64,000 nt of DNA from Planctomycetota bacterium. Its GTDB lineage: Bacteria; Planctomycetota; Brocadiia; Brocadiales; Brocadiaceae. The notes beneath the pieces were generated by a model. The model did no database searches, was not told the DNA's origin, and saw nothing but the letters and a program-made list of their open reading frames with translations. The position numbers and the translations under genes were made by a program. This document shows positions 42,546 to 50,096 of the stretch, piece by piece. Where the stretch lies: positions 1 to 64,000 of the forward strand of contig JACRII010000073.1 of NCBI GenBank assembly GCA_016235875.1, read 5' to 3'. Each line of letters opens with the position of its first letter. The first letter of the stretch is position 1.

Positions 42546-43237
42546 TGGCAAACCCACAAACTGAAAATGGTTATACGAAAATTGCAAATGAGATACTAGA
42601 AGCGTTGATTAAGACGGAAATGTCCGGTCATTGCTTTAGATTATGCCTTTTAGTCATTCGTAAAACTTATGGCTTTAACAAAAAGGAAGATGCCATTTCT
42701 CTAAGTCAAATGTCAAAAATATCGGGACTCGGCAAGGTAAGGTGTTCGCAAATAATAAACCTTTTGGAGTTACGGAAAATCGTAACCGTTACAGAAAAGT
42801 GTAACGGTCTAGTCAAGAAATACAGATTTAACAAGAATTACGAGACGTGGAAGACCATATCAGAAAAGTGTAACCGTATCAGAAAAGTGAAACAGACCGT
42901 TACAGAAAACTGTAACTACAATATAAATAGTACAAAAGAAATATACAGTCCGAACTCTGTCGAGTTCCGACTAAGTGAACTTCTTCTTTCCTTGATCAGA
43001 CAGAAACATGAAAATTTCAAACAACCAGACATTCAAAAATGGGCTGGTCACGTTGACAAGATGATTCGCATAGACAAGCGTCCTGTGGATGGAATTGAGA
43101 AAGTCATTACTTGGTGTCAAGCGGACTCGTTCTGGCAGACAAAAATTCTTTCGACACAAAATTTACGTGAAAAGTACGATCGGCTCTACTTGCAAGCCTT
43201 CAACGGCAAATCAACACAACAAGCGAGGTATTACTAA
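42545..43237 (+). CDS. Replication initiator, phage lambda O-like
   Basis: A 230-residue protein whose N-terminal 100 residues match the phage replication protein O domain: NGYTKIANEILEAL, FRLCLLVIRKTYGFNKKEDA, ISLSQMSKISGL, INLLELRKIVTV. This winged-helix domain binds origin iterons. The following segment repeats VTEKCN, ISEKCN, VTENCN because the DNA holds 18-bp iterons. The C-terminal part (about 135-230) should contact the helicase. It overlaps the HTH gene and is followed 2 bases later by the DnaB-like gene, the lambda O-P order. Confidence 0.85.
   Translation: MANPQTENGYTKIANEILEALIKTEMSGHCFRLCLLVIRKTYGFNKKEDAISLSQMSKISGLGKVRCSQIINLLELRKIVTVTEKCNGLVKKYRFNKNYETWKTISEKCNRIRKVKQTVTENCNYNINSTKEIYSPNSVEFRLSELLLSLIRQKHENFKQPDIQKWAGHVDKMIRIDKRPVDGIEKVITWCQADSFWQTKILSTQNLREKYDRLYLQAFNGKSTQQARYY
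42769..42916. repeat. Five 18-bp iterons, probable replication origin inside the O-like gene
   Basis: Near-identical sites start at 42769, 42788, 42857, 42876 and 42899; consensus GTTACAGAAAAGTGTAAC, each partly palindromic (GTTAC ... GTAAC). Spacings are 19, 69, 19 and 23 bases. Iterons inside gene O are the layout of the lambda origin. Confidence 0.75.
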
Positions 43238-43239
43238 AG

Positions 43240-44022
43240 ATGAAAAACAAAGATTTAGCTACACAGTTTCTTGAATTATCAGAGTATCAGGGACAGGACA
43301 AAGTTGTCACGAGCTACGACATGAAGGCAATTATTGAGCAAATGCCAAAGGTTGTCCCTGTCATGTCTAAATTACCACAATTAGACAAGTATACCGGCGG
43401 CTTTGCATCGGGTGAACTGATAGCCATCTCCGGGCCCCGAAAAGCTGGAAAAACGTTATTTGCCCAAACGCTAACAACGAGCTTTGCAAGGCAGGATGTT
43501 ATGAGTTTATGGTTTTCGTACGAACTGTGTTCCCGTGAATTTATTAACCGTTTCCCCGGTGAGTTGCCTGTTTTCGTGATGCCAGCGAAAATGAAGGCGC
43601 AGTCACTGGAATGGCTACGAGCTAGGATTATTGAATCACTGGTTAAGTACGGCGTCAAAATGGTTTTCATTGACCACCTGCACTTCTTGTTTGACTTGGC
43701 ACGTATGAGGAATACAAGCATTGAAATAGGGCAAGTTATCAGAACTTTAAAAATAATGGCAATAGAGATGAACATTACAATATTTTTGATGTGTCACACG
43801 GCTAAACTCGACCCATATACCGAGCCGGGGGACGACGGCATTCGAGATAGCAGTTTCGTTAGTCAGGAATCAGATTCCGCCATTATGATTTGGCGTAACG
43901 TCCAGAGCGATAATGAGGCATGGCTTAAAGTATGCTTCCACCGAAGGACTGGCGTTCTCGAAAAAAAGATAAAATTTTTAAAGGTGGATGGACTTCTGAA
44001 AGAGGCCGTATGTATTCCATAA
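43240..44022 (+). CDS. DnaB-like replicative ATPase
   Basis: A 260-residue RecA-fold ATPase lacking the N-terminal domain of full DnaB. Walker A is SGPRKAGKT, Walker B KMVFIDHLHFLF, with FLMCHTAKLDPYTEPGDDGI and RDSSFVSQESDSAIMIWRN matching the DnaB C-terminal motifs. It may act as a small helicase or loader beside the O-like initiator. The gene starts 2 bases after the initiator stop; the next gene overlaps its last 13 bases. Confidence 0.85.
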   Translation: MKNKDLATQFLELSEYQGQDKVVTSYDMKAIIEQMPKVVPVMSKLPQLDKYTGGFASGELIAISGPRKAGKTLFAQTLTTSFARQDVMSLWFSYELCSREFINRFPGELPVFVMPAKMKAQSLEWLRARIIESLVKYGVKMVFIDHLHFLFDLARMRNTSIEIGQVIRTLKIMAIEMNITIFLMCHTAKLDPYTEPGDDGIRDSSFVSQESDSAIMIWRNVQSDNEAWLKVCFHRRTGVLEKKIKFLKVDGLLKEAVCIP

Positions 44023-44498
44023 TTCAGACTGCAAAAGAATTTGGCGTTGATGTTCAATGGGCGGTTTTAAGACGCAAGGAATATCTCAATCAGAGGATTG
44101 CAGAATTGAAAAATGACCAACAGTCAGCACTTCTGGCATTTTCAGGAAACAACGAACTCAATCGCTTCCTCTTGCTGGATTCAATGAGGTTTCTTGATAA
44201 AGAAATCAAAAAATGTGAATCAGAATTGAATTTCAAAAATTCCAGAAATGGCAATCGTATCACGCAAAATGATATCGAACGAGTAAGGCAATATCCACTT
44301 GAAAACCTTTTACAGAATATCCGTAACAATAAAACGAATTGTATAAGTGGATCGCACACAGACTCACGCCCGTCAATGGACGTGAGAAATAACTTTGCTT
44401 ACTGCTATTCATGCGGCTGGCACGGGGATGCTATATCAGTTTATATGAAAATAAATTCCGTAGATTTTGTAACAGCCGTTAAGGCTTTAAATTCTTAA
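44010..44498 (+). CDS. Primase-type CHC2 zinc-finger protein
   Basis: A 162-residue protein. The C-terminal half resembles the CHC2 zinc ribbon of DnaG primases: ISGSHTDSRPSMDV and AYCYSCGWHGDAISVYM. The first Cys is two residues further from His than usual (C-x4-H), so the zinc site may be altered. No Toprim catalytic domain follows, so it is not a complete primase. I chose ATG 44010 overlapping the previous gene by 13 bases; the longer frame would overlap by 91. Confidence 0.75.
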   Translation: MYSIIQTAKEFGVDVQWAVLRRKEYLNQRIAELKNDQQSALLAFSGNNELNRFLLLDSMRFLDKEIKKCESELNFKNSRNGNRITQNDIERVRQYPLENLLQNIRNNKTNCISGSHTDSRPSMDVRNNFAYCYSCGWHGDAISVYMKINSVDFVTAVKALNS

Positions 44499-44517
44499 CA
44501 CTTTTTTGGAGGTGAAA

Positions 44518-44718
44518 ATGAGTGAACTGAAGCTGCATGGAAATAACGGGCTTTTGAATATGGACGAGGCATCACAGTTTTTAGGTATCAAGAAATCAAC
44601 GCTATATTCCCTCTGTATGAAACGACAGATATCCTGTGTGAAAATCGGGCGACTGAATAGATTTCAAGTTTCGTCCCTGAATAAATGGATTGAATCACAT
44701 ATTCAGGAGGCTGTATGA
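44518..44718 (+). CDS. Excisionase-like helix-turn-helix protein
   Basis: A 66-residue protein of the excisionase/HTH_17 type: LLNMDEASQFLGIKKSTLYS followed by KIGRLNRFQVSSLNKWIES. It probably binds DNA to steer excision or regulate transcription. TTGGAGG lies before ATG 44518. Its stop overlaps the next start (ATGA). Confidence 0.85.
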   Translation: MSELKLHGNNGLLNMDEASQFLGIKKSTLYSLCMKRQISCVKIGRLNRFQVSSLNKWIESHIQEAV

Positions 44719-45059
44719 CACCAGCAAAGGCGATAAAATTCGAGTGTAAATGTTGTATGGGTGGTACGAGGGGCATGAAATGCGATAGTGAAGTTTGTAA
44801 ATTGAACAACAAGTCTTTATCACCTTTGAAAAGGATTAAAGCACATTGCTTGGGCTGTGTCGAAACGAGGAAAGAGGTAAAGGACTGCACGGGCAAATTA
44901 CTTTCTGAAGACAGGCTTTGTTATTTGCATCCATACCGATTTGGACATAATCCAAAAAGAAAAGGTATCGGAAACTGTCAAGGCAATCCTAAATTTTTAC
45001 AAAAAACAAAGAACTCACAATATGGTTTTGACGTCTGGAAATTGATTCGAGCATATTGA
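44715..45059 (+). CDS. Cys-rich small protein, probably zinc-binding
   Basis: A 114-residue protein with eight cysteines in its first 70 residues (CKCCMGG, CDSEVC, HCLGCVE, DCTG, RLCYLHPYRFG), suggesting two zinc knuckles, and a basic C-terminal third. Similar proteins occur in phages, but I cannot name the family. AGGAGG precedes the ATG, and the gene is coupled to the excisionase-like gene. Confidence 0.7.
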   Translation: MTPAKAIKFECKCCMGGTRGMKCDSEVCKLNNKSLSPLKRIKAHCLGCVETRKEVKDCTGKLLSEDRLCYLHPYRFGHNPKRKGIGNCQGNPKFLQKTKNSQYGFDVWKLIRAY

Positions 45060-45087
45060 AAGAGGTTTTATACATAGAGGTCAAAGG

Positions 45088-45921
45088 ATGTTATTAAAAA
45101 GCCCTGTTAATCGCATAGGTGGAAAATATTACTTAGCTGGCTGGCTATCTGAGATGATTCCAAGTCACGTTTTGTATTGTGAACCCTTTTGCGGTGCTGG
45201 GCATTTACTCTTTTCCAAAGAATTTTCTCCGGTGGAAATCCTAAACGATATTGACAGTCATTTGATAGGTTTCTTTGAACTCCTAAAGGATGATACGAAA
45301 AGGTCAAAGCTGATACAAACACTTGATAACATGCCGTATTCAAGAAGACTCTGGCAAGATATACGAATGAATTGGAAACAAGGGAATATCTCACAGGATG
45401 AAATTGAGCGGGCGGCATGGTGGTATTATCTCAATAGAACGACATTTTCAGGCGACCAGAAGCGGGGCGGGTTTGCTATACCTTCCACTACAGGACGTAA
45501 TCCAGCACAAAGCTATTATAATGCAATTGATGGCCTTGAGCATATTGCAAAGCGTTTGCGGGGCGTTACCGTGGAATGCTTAAATTATGCCAATTGCATC
45601 CAGAGATATGATTCAGAAACTACACTGTTTTATTGCGATCCACCTTATTTGGGTGTCGGGCATTATTACGGTAATGCCTTCACTCCGGATGACCACCGTA
45701 CCCTTGCAAACCTCTTGCACGAGGTAAAGGGCGTGGTAATGGTTACACATTATCAGAATGCCTTATATGATGACTTGTACCAGGACTGGCATAAGTTTAC
45801 TTACGAGTCATTCAAAGGTAGTCACAAAGCTGGCGAGAACGAGAAAAAGCCGAAAACGGTCGAATGCCTTTGGACTAATTTTAAACCTGTAACGCAGGGG
45901 TTATTCGATGCGATGGAATAA
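45088..45921 (+). CDS. D12-class adenine-specific DNA methyltransferase
   Basis: A 277-residue Dam-type enzyme that methylates adenine N6 using SAM. Motif I is EPFCGAGHLLFS, motif IV FYCDPPYLG; NRIGGKYYLAGWL is the typical N-terminal SAM-site start. No restriction enzyme gene is beside it, so it is probably a solitary phage-type methylase, protecting the element from host restriction or controlling its genes. Confidence 0.93.
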   Translation: MLLKSPVNRIGGKYYLAGWLSEMIPSHVLYCEPFCGAGHLLFSKEFSPVEILNDIDSHLIGFFELLKDDTKRSKLIQTLDNMPYSRRLWQDIRMNWKQGNISQDEIERAAWWYYLNRTTFSGDQKRGGFAIPSTTGRNPAQSYYNAIDGLEHIAKRLRGVTVECLNYANCIQRYDSETTLFYCDPPYLGVGHYYGNAFTPDDHRTLANLLHEVKGVVMVTHYQNALYDDLYQDWHKFTYESFKGSHKAGENEKKPKTVECLWTNFKPVTQGLFDAME

Positions 45922-46008
45922 TTTTAATGATTTCATACTTTGGGCGGTATCTTTTGAGTTAACATGGGCTGTTTGCTGGATGCTGTGGACGGGGTTACAG
46001 GGGTAGTT

Positions 46009-46113
46009 TTATTTTGAAGGTTGTTTCGGGTGCTTCTGGGTGTAACGTGTCCAGAAAATACCAATTAAGCCTACGATAGATAAAATAATGAAAATTATTA
46101 CTAGATTATCCAT
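46009..46113 (-). CDS. 34-residue single-pass membrane peptide
   Basis: MDNLVIIFIILSIVGLIGIF is followed by WTRYTQKHPKQ. Its ATG overlaps the end of the upstream 62-residue gene by 8 bases, and the two are in different frames, a coupled arrangement that argues it is real. Function unknown. Confidence 0.5.
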   Translation of the reverse strand: MDNLVIIFIILSIVGLIGIFWTRYTQKHPKQPSK

Positions 46114-46294
46114 TGCCCTCTCCTTCTAAGGTATATGCCCAAACAAAAAATACAACGGTAGCGATTAAGCCGGAAATAATAATAAGTATGTTATGTTTTT
46201 CTTTTACAAAGTCTCCAACAATAGCAAGAAGCGCAATACCCTTGCTTATATCATACAAATACTTTGCTGTACTTTCTCGTTGTTTTTTAGTCAT
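46106..46294 (-). CDS. 62-residue two-helix membrane protein
   Basis: MTKKQRESTAKYLYDISKGI continues into ALLAIVGDF and IIISGLIATVVFFVWAYTLE: a charged N-terminus and two membrane helices. Small proteins of this shape, often in pairs, occur in mobile elements, but no function is known to me. The only leftward genes of the element are this one and the peptide it overlaps. The ribosome site is weak. Confidence 0.6.
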   Translation of the reverse strand: MTKKQRESTAKYLYDISKGIALLAIVGDFVKEKHNILIIISGLIATVVFFVWAYTLEGEGNG

Positions 46295-46398
46295 ACACTT
46301 TACAGGATAATATCAATTTCATCAAAACACGTCAATATAAAATGGAAATAGTAAAAACAAGGGAAGTTTTTTGAAATATAGAATGGAGGATTTGGAAA

Positions 46399-46611
46399 AT
46401 GACTGAAAAGAAAATTAGCAATCCAATACTTGACAAAATGGTTGATAGCAACGGAATATACAACAGGCGGAAGAAAAACATAAAGCTGGGAGATATTCTC
46501 AGGCTTAGTAAAAGAGATTTGTCGTATCGTGAAATCGGGCTAATTCTTGGATGTACAAAACAGTCAATCGGCAAGCGGATTCGAGACTGGGATCGCAGTA
46601 AACTAAAGTAA
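46399..46611 (+). CDS. Small helix-turn-helix regulator
   Basis: A 70-residue protein ending in a clear HTH (LRLSKRDLSYREIGLILGCT KQSIGKRIRD, written here in two parts). GGAGG lies 11 bases before the ATG. It precedes the integrase and could regulate it. Confidence 0.75.
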   Translation: MTEKKISNPILDKMVDSNGIYNRRKKNIKLGDILRLSKRDLSYREIGLILGCTKQSIGKRIRDWDRSKLK

Positions 46612-46778
46612 AACAAACAATAGACGCTTGACACTAAAAAGGACAAACAGGCATTCTTTTGACAGGAAAAGATAAAAATACCCACTAACACATAAAAAGA
46701 CTTGACAATGTTTAAAAGGTACGGTAGTACGTACCAATAAGCGTGGACAGACGCTTCAAGAATATGCCTGAGAAATCG

Positions 46779-46836
46779 GGCAACAAGAGGCAACGGTTGA
46801 AGGTGCTGTCCCACTTTCAGCTTGTTGCCTTTTTTG
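46779..46836 (+). promoter_or_regulatory. Long hairpin with T tract upstream of the integrase
   Basis: GGCAACAAG (46779-46787) pairs with CTTGTTGCC (46821-46829), followed by six Ts, with a 33-base loop. It lies 19 bases before the integrase start and looks like a terminator or attenuator that would limit integrase expression. Confidence 0.5.
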
Positions 46837-46854
46837 TTGAAAGGTGGTGGTTTT

Positions 46855-48024
46855 ATGGGTGTTAGGTATCGGAAATATTTCAAAGAGTGTAAACCTGTTC
46901 AATGTACCGGTAGAAGGTCAAGGCAATGTCCTGAGACACCTAAGCGGTCAAACGGTGAGTATAAGACCTGTGGGACGTGGTGTATTGAGTTTTTTGACGA
47001 TAATAAGCAATGGCAGTCTCTTACTTTTAAGGATATACGAAACAAGACCGATGCTGAAAGGCGACTAACCTTATTCATTTCAGACCGGGAACGAGGTCAA
47101 TTGAATCTACCAAAGAAGAAGGCTATACCGACATTAACCGAGTATTCAAAGACATATCTCGAAATACACAAAAACGCAAAGGAAGCTACCTACCTGTTAA
47201 AGCTACGCATGGTCACAACTTTGACACGTTATCTTGGAGAATATCCACTTGATAGGATAACACCGTTTATCATTGAGAAATACCGGGTTGAACGCAAAGA
47301 AACAGATAAGGTCAAGGATAGCAGTATCAATATTGACGTCTCTATCCTGTCACACATTTACAGCGTTGCTATCAAGGCGGGGATCGTGGATAAAAACCCT
47401 TGCAAAGATGTTAAACGGCTAAAGGTGACACAGACTAAAGACCGGGTGTTATCTCAATCCGAAATATCCTTACTGCTTGATAAATTGCACGGTAAAGATC
47501 GTCTCATGGTATTGGTGGGACTCTTTACCGGGTTACGTTTAGGTGGGGTATTAAGCTTATCCTGGCAAGATATAGACTTTGGCAAGCGGTTGATAACGTC
47601 CACTCACAAAACAGGTAAGCTGGTATCTATACCACTATCTGAGTATTTGGTTGATGAACTGCTACGGTACAAAGAAAATAATCCCTGCCTGAATGACAAG
47701 ATATTTGAGTCCAGAGAAATTACTCCTGAAATATCGAGCAGGTATAGCGAACACTTTAGCGACCTATTTAAAAAAATAGGCATCTATAATTGTACATTCC
47801 ACACGCTTCGCCATACCTTCTCTAGTATCCTACAAGGTGAGTTGGGCATTGGTGCTGTAGTGGTGCAAGGCATGACAGGGCATTCAAGCTTAGGTATGTT
47901 GCAGAAGTATTCCCACACAGGGCTGGATAACAAACAAAGGGCAATTCAATCTTTAACAGACCATATCCTGAGCATTAAAAGCGGTGTTACCAATATCGAG
48001 CTTTCTCAAATAGGTACGGCATAA
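46855..48024 (+). CDS. Tyrosine recombinase (element integrase)
   Basis: A 389-residue phage-type integrase. The N-terminus has a Cys-containing arm-binding region (CKPVQCTGRRSRQCPETPKR), then a SAM-like core-binding domain (TEYSKTYLEIHKNAKEATYL) and the catalytic domain with Arg in TGLRLGGVLSLSW (Gly for the usual Glu), HTLRHTFSS, GHSSLGMLQKY with the nucleophile Tyr. All catalytic residues are present. I chose ATG 46855. Its stop codon lies inside the right attachment repeat, so integration restores or supplies the end of the gene. Confidence 0.93.
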   Translation: MGVRYRKYFKECKPVQCTGRRSRQCPETPKRSNGEYKTCGTWCIEFFDDNKQWQSLTFKDIRNKTDAERRLTLFISDRERGQLNLPKKKAIPTLTEYSKTYLEIHKNAKEATYLLKLRMVTTLTRYLGEYPLDRITPFIIEKYRVERKETDKVKDSSINIDVSILSHIYSVAIKAGIVDKNPCKDVKRLKVTQTKDRVLSQSEISLLLDKLHGKDRLMVLVGLFTGLRLGGVLSLSWQDIDFGKRLITSTHKTGKLVSIPLSEYLVDELLRYKENNPCLNDKIFESREITPEISSRYSEHFSDLFKKIGIYNCTFHTLRHTFSSILQGELGIGAVVVQGMTGHSSLGMLQKYSHTGLDNKQRAIQSLTDHILSIKSGVTNIELSQIGTA

Positions 48025-48035
48025 GTACGACATGA
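48012..48035. repeat. Right attachment repeat (attR)
   Basis: AGGTACGGCATAAGTACGAC then ATGA, one mismatch from the left copy. It includes the TAA of the integrase gene at 48022-48024. Confidence 0.8.
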
Positions 48036-48147
48036 GTTTGCCAGAGTATTTCTTCTACAGCCTTACTTGCCAGTAATCAAGAGGCTTTTCAGGTAATTTG
48101 ATATATCTGAATGAGTTTACTATGATAAAACACAGATCAACCATTTA
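48036..48147 (-). pseudogene. N-terminal fragment of a family 2 glycosyltransferase
   Basis: Just outside the element the minus strand reads MVDLCFIIVN, as in the N-terminus MKNDLCFIIVN of the gene at 37444-38400, then diverges (SFRYIKLPEKPL) and stops at about 48061. Twenty-one bases (48114-48134) are identical to 38367-38387. It is a remnant of a related gene or of a duplicated target. Confidence 0.5.
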
Positions 48148-48163
48148 TGTAATTAGTATCCAA

Positions 48164-49066
48164 CTATTTTGATTTATGAAAGAATGTACATAAGTAGTAT
48201 CTTATCGATCTAAAATTTAAAGGAGCATTTTTTAAGGATAAACCGAAATTTTCATTCGCACGATTTTTATCCCCTATTCTTAAATAATATCGACCGACTT
48301 TTGCATAATGTGAAGCTAATCGTTTTTTATAAACTTTTTCGGTAATACTATTTTCGGTGTCCTTAAACTTATTATATATTTTATCGATGACTATTTTTTG
48401 GTATTTTAAAACATTATTCCTGTTCTTACTTAAAGAATGGGGATTGTGCCTATATTTAACGAGTGGTTTATCAATCCCTGCAACTTTAAAGTGGTATGCA
48501 ATCCGTAACCACAAGTCCCAGTCCTGACAGTTAAAAAGCTGTTCGTCGAATAAACCAGTTGTTTCAAATATCTCTTTTCGCACAACTACGGATGAGGTAA
48601 TTATAAAATTCTGTTCAGAAAATAATTGTGTAAAAACATTGCCGGACGGTAGTTGTTTCTTCACACTTCCATTAACCACGCAACCCTTTTCGTCTATATT
48701 TATATGCTTTGAATATACCATACTAACCTCTGGGTGTGTTTCAAAATATTCAATATCAGTCTGTAATTTTTCAGGCAACCAGAGGTCATCCGCATCAATA
48801 AATGCTATATATTTCCCTTGAGCCGTCTGAATACCGATATTTCTTGCCGTGGGTAGCCCTTTGTTTTGTTCTAATTGAATATATTTTATCCTTTGCATAA
48901 ACGGATATAAGACTTCTTTTGTGTTATCGGTGGATCCATCATCTATTACAACGATCTCATAAGAATTGTAGGTCTGTGATAAAATTGTTCCTATTGAATG
49001 CGGCAAAAAAGCAGCACAATTATATGTAGGTAATATTATACTTACGAGAGGTAAATTGTCAGTCAC
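48164..49066 (-). CDS. Family 2 glycosyltransferase
   Basis: A GT-A enzyme of about 300 residues: VSIILPTYNCAAFLPHSIGT, EIVVIDDGSTDNTKEVL, NKGLPTARNIGIQTAQGKYI, FIDADDLWLPEKL (DxD), CQDWDLWLRIAYHF. Likely adds one sugar of the surface polysaccharide. I prefer the GTG at 49066, four bases after the upstream stop and nine after AAAGGA, to the ATG at 49108 that lies inside the previous gene; either is possible. Confidence 0.9.
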   Translation of the reverse strand: MTDNLPLVSIILPTYNCAAFLPHSIGTILSQTYNSYEIVVIDDGSTDNTKEVLYPFMQRIKYIQLEQNKGLPTARNIGIQTAQGKYIAFIDADDLWLPEKLQTDIEYFETHPEVSMVYSKHINIDEKGCVVNGSVKKQLPSGNVFTQLFSEQNFIITSSVVVRKEIFETTGLFDEQLFNCQDWDLWLRIAYHFKVAGIDKPLVKYRHNPHSLSKNRNNVLKYQKIVIDKIYNKFKDTENSITEKVYKKRLASHYAKVGRYYLRIGDKNRANENFGLSLKNAPLNFRSIRYYLCTFFHKSK

Positions 49067-49070
49067 GATA

Positions 49071-50096
49071 TTAAATTCCTTTGACGGCGTTAATGAATTT
49101 TGGGACATTGGCCTTTAGCGAATAGTGCGATTCCACCGTTTTTTTACCTTCGAGTCCCATGCGTTCCCGAAGGGTCTTATCCTTTATGAGAAGGGCTATT
49201 TTTTCTATCCACTCTTCTATGGAAGTTGCAAATAAACCATTAACGCCTTCTTGTATAATTTCATTGTGTACACCCACAGGAGAGCAGACAACGGGAATTC
49301 CTATAGAAAGATATTGGAGTAACTTTGTGGCGCATTTACCTTTTGTCCATTCATGATTGGGCAGCGGCGCTAGGCCAATATCGATATCCTGTAAATCTGA
49401 GTTTTCATCCTCCATCGCCCAGGTCCTTTTAATAACGGGCATTTTTTCACAATCAAAGAAATCGTTACAGATAATCTTCAGTTCTATGTTATTATGATGG
49501 TTTGCCAGGTGATCAAAGGCAGGAGTCAATTCCTTTAAGAACGGAAGTGAAGACTTGCTGCCAATCCACCCGATAGTAACCTTTTCTTTATTCCTGCTAT
49601 AATCTTTCATGGTGTATTTACTCGTATCAATCGCTGTGGGGATGATGGCTATATTTTTATTGTATGGCAATGCCTGTGTTTTTAAATATTGATTTCCGGC
49701 TATAATGAGATTGCTGTACCTTACCATTCTGGCAAATGTTCTTTCTCGTTTAAAAGATTTACCGCCTCCGTCCACTGGGCTTTTAAACATAACGGCGTCA
49801 TCGAAGTCATAGATAATTTTAATATGCTTTCTCCTGAGATACCAGAGTTGCCAGCGCCACAGCCGTTTTTTTTGAATAAAGATTATATCGTAATCCTGAA
49901 TCTTTGAAAATAGTTTCATCCACTTACAAAAAGAGTCCGGGAAGAGCGCAACCTTTGACTCTATGCGTGATTCTTTAAGATAAGGAACGTATTGCAATAC
50001 CCTGTATCTGCTTGCGGGATGTTCCCATTCCTGTATAAGAAAATAGACTTTTAATTTATCTGTGAAACTTGTGGGATGTGTATTTTTGGATTCCAT
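49071..50096 (-). CDS. Glycosyltransferase, GT1/GT4-like
   Basis: A 341-residue GT-B enzyme. Features: VYFLIQEWEHPASRYRVLQY, YDIIFIQKKRL, FDDAVMFKSP, IIAGNQYLKTQALPYN, IGWIGSKSSLPFL, and the donor-site C-terminus LLQYLSIGIPVVCSPVGVHN followed by EIIQEGVNGLF. It overlaps the kinase-like gene upstream by 46 bases, in keeping with the compact operon. Confidence 0.88.
   Translation of the reverse strand: MESKNTHPTSFTDKLKVYFLIQEWEHPASRYRVLQYVPYLKESRIESKVALFPDSFCKWMKLFSKIQDYDIIFIQKKRLWRWQLWYLRRKHIKIIYDFDDAVMFKSPVDGGGKSFKRERTFARMVRYSNLIIAGNQYLKTQALPYNKNIAIIPTAIDTSKYTMKDYSRNKEKVTIGWIGSKSSLPFLKELTPAFDHLANHHNNIELKIICNDFFDCEKMPVIKRTWAMEDENSDLQDIDIGLAPLPNHEWTKGKCATKLLQYLSIGIPVVCSPVGVHNEIIQEGVNGLFATSIEEWIEKIALLIKDKTLRERMGLEGKKTVESHYSLKANVPKFINAVKGI

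Larger units (their letters stand above)
38508..48035 (+). mobile_element. 9.5-kb integrative element with phage-type replication genes
   Basis: The element is bounded by 24-bp direct repeats at 38508-38531 and 48012-48035 (one mismatch). From left to right it holds a possible structured RNA, ORF6N protein, an exported protein, a lipoprotein, an unknown 388-residue protein, a MerR-like HTH protein, a lambda-O-like replication protein with iterons, a DnaB-like ATPase, a primase-type zinc-finger protein, an excisionase-like HTH protein, a Cys-rich protein, an adenine methyltransferase, two small membrane proteins, an HTH protein and the integrase next to the right repeat. No capsid, terminase, tail or lysis gene was recognised. 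It interrupts a polysaccharide gene cluster. It may be a satellite, a plasmid-like element or a phage remnant. Confidence 0.8.

Noticed and set aside
46332-46883. 183-codon minus-strand frame over the integrase upstream region
   Set aside because: It crosses the HTH gene, the hairpin and the integrase start antisense, and has no recognisable domain.
38508-48035. Complete prophage
   Set aside because: No terminase, portal, capsid, tail or lysis genes were recognised among the element's ORFs.
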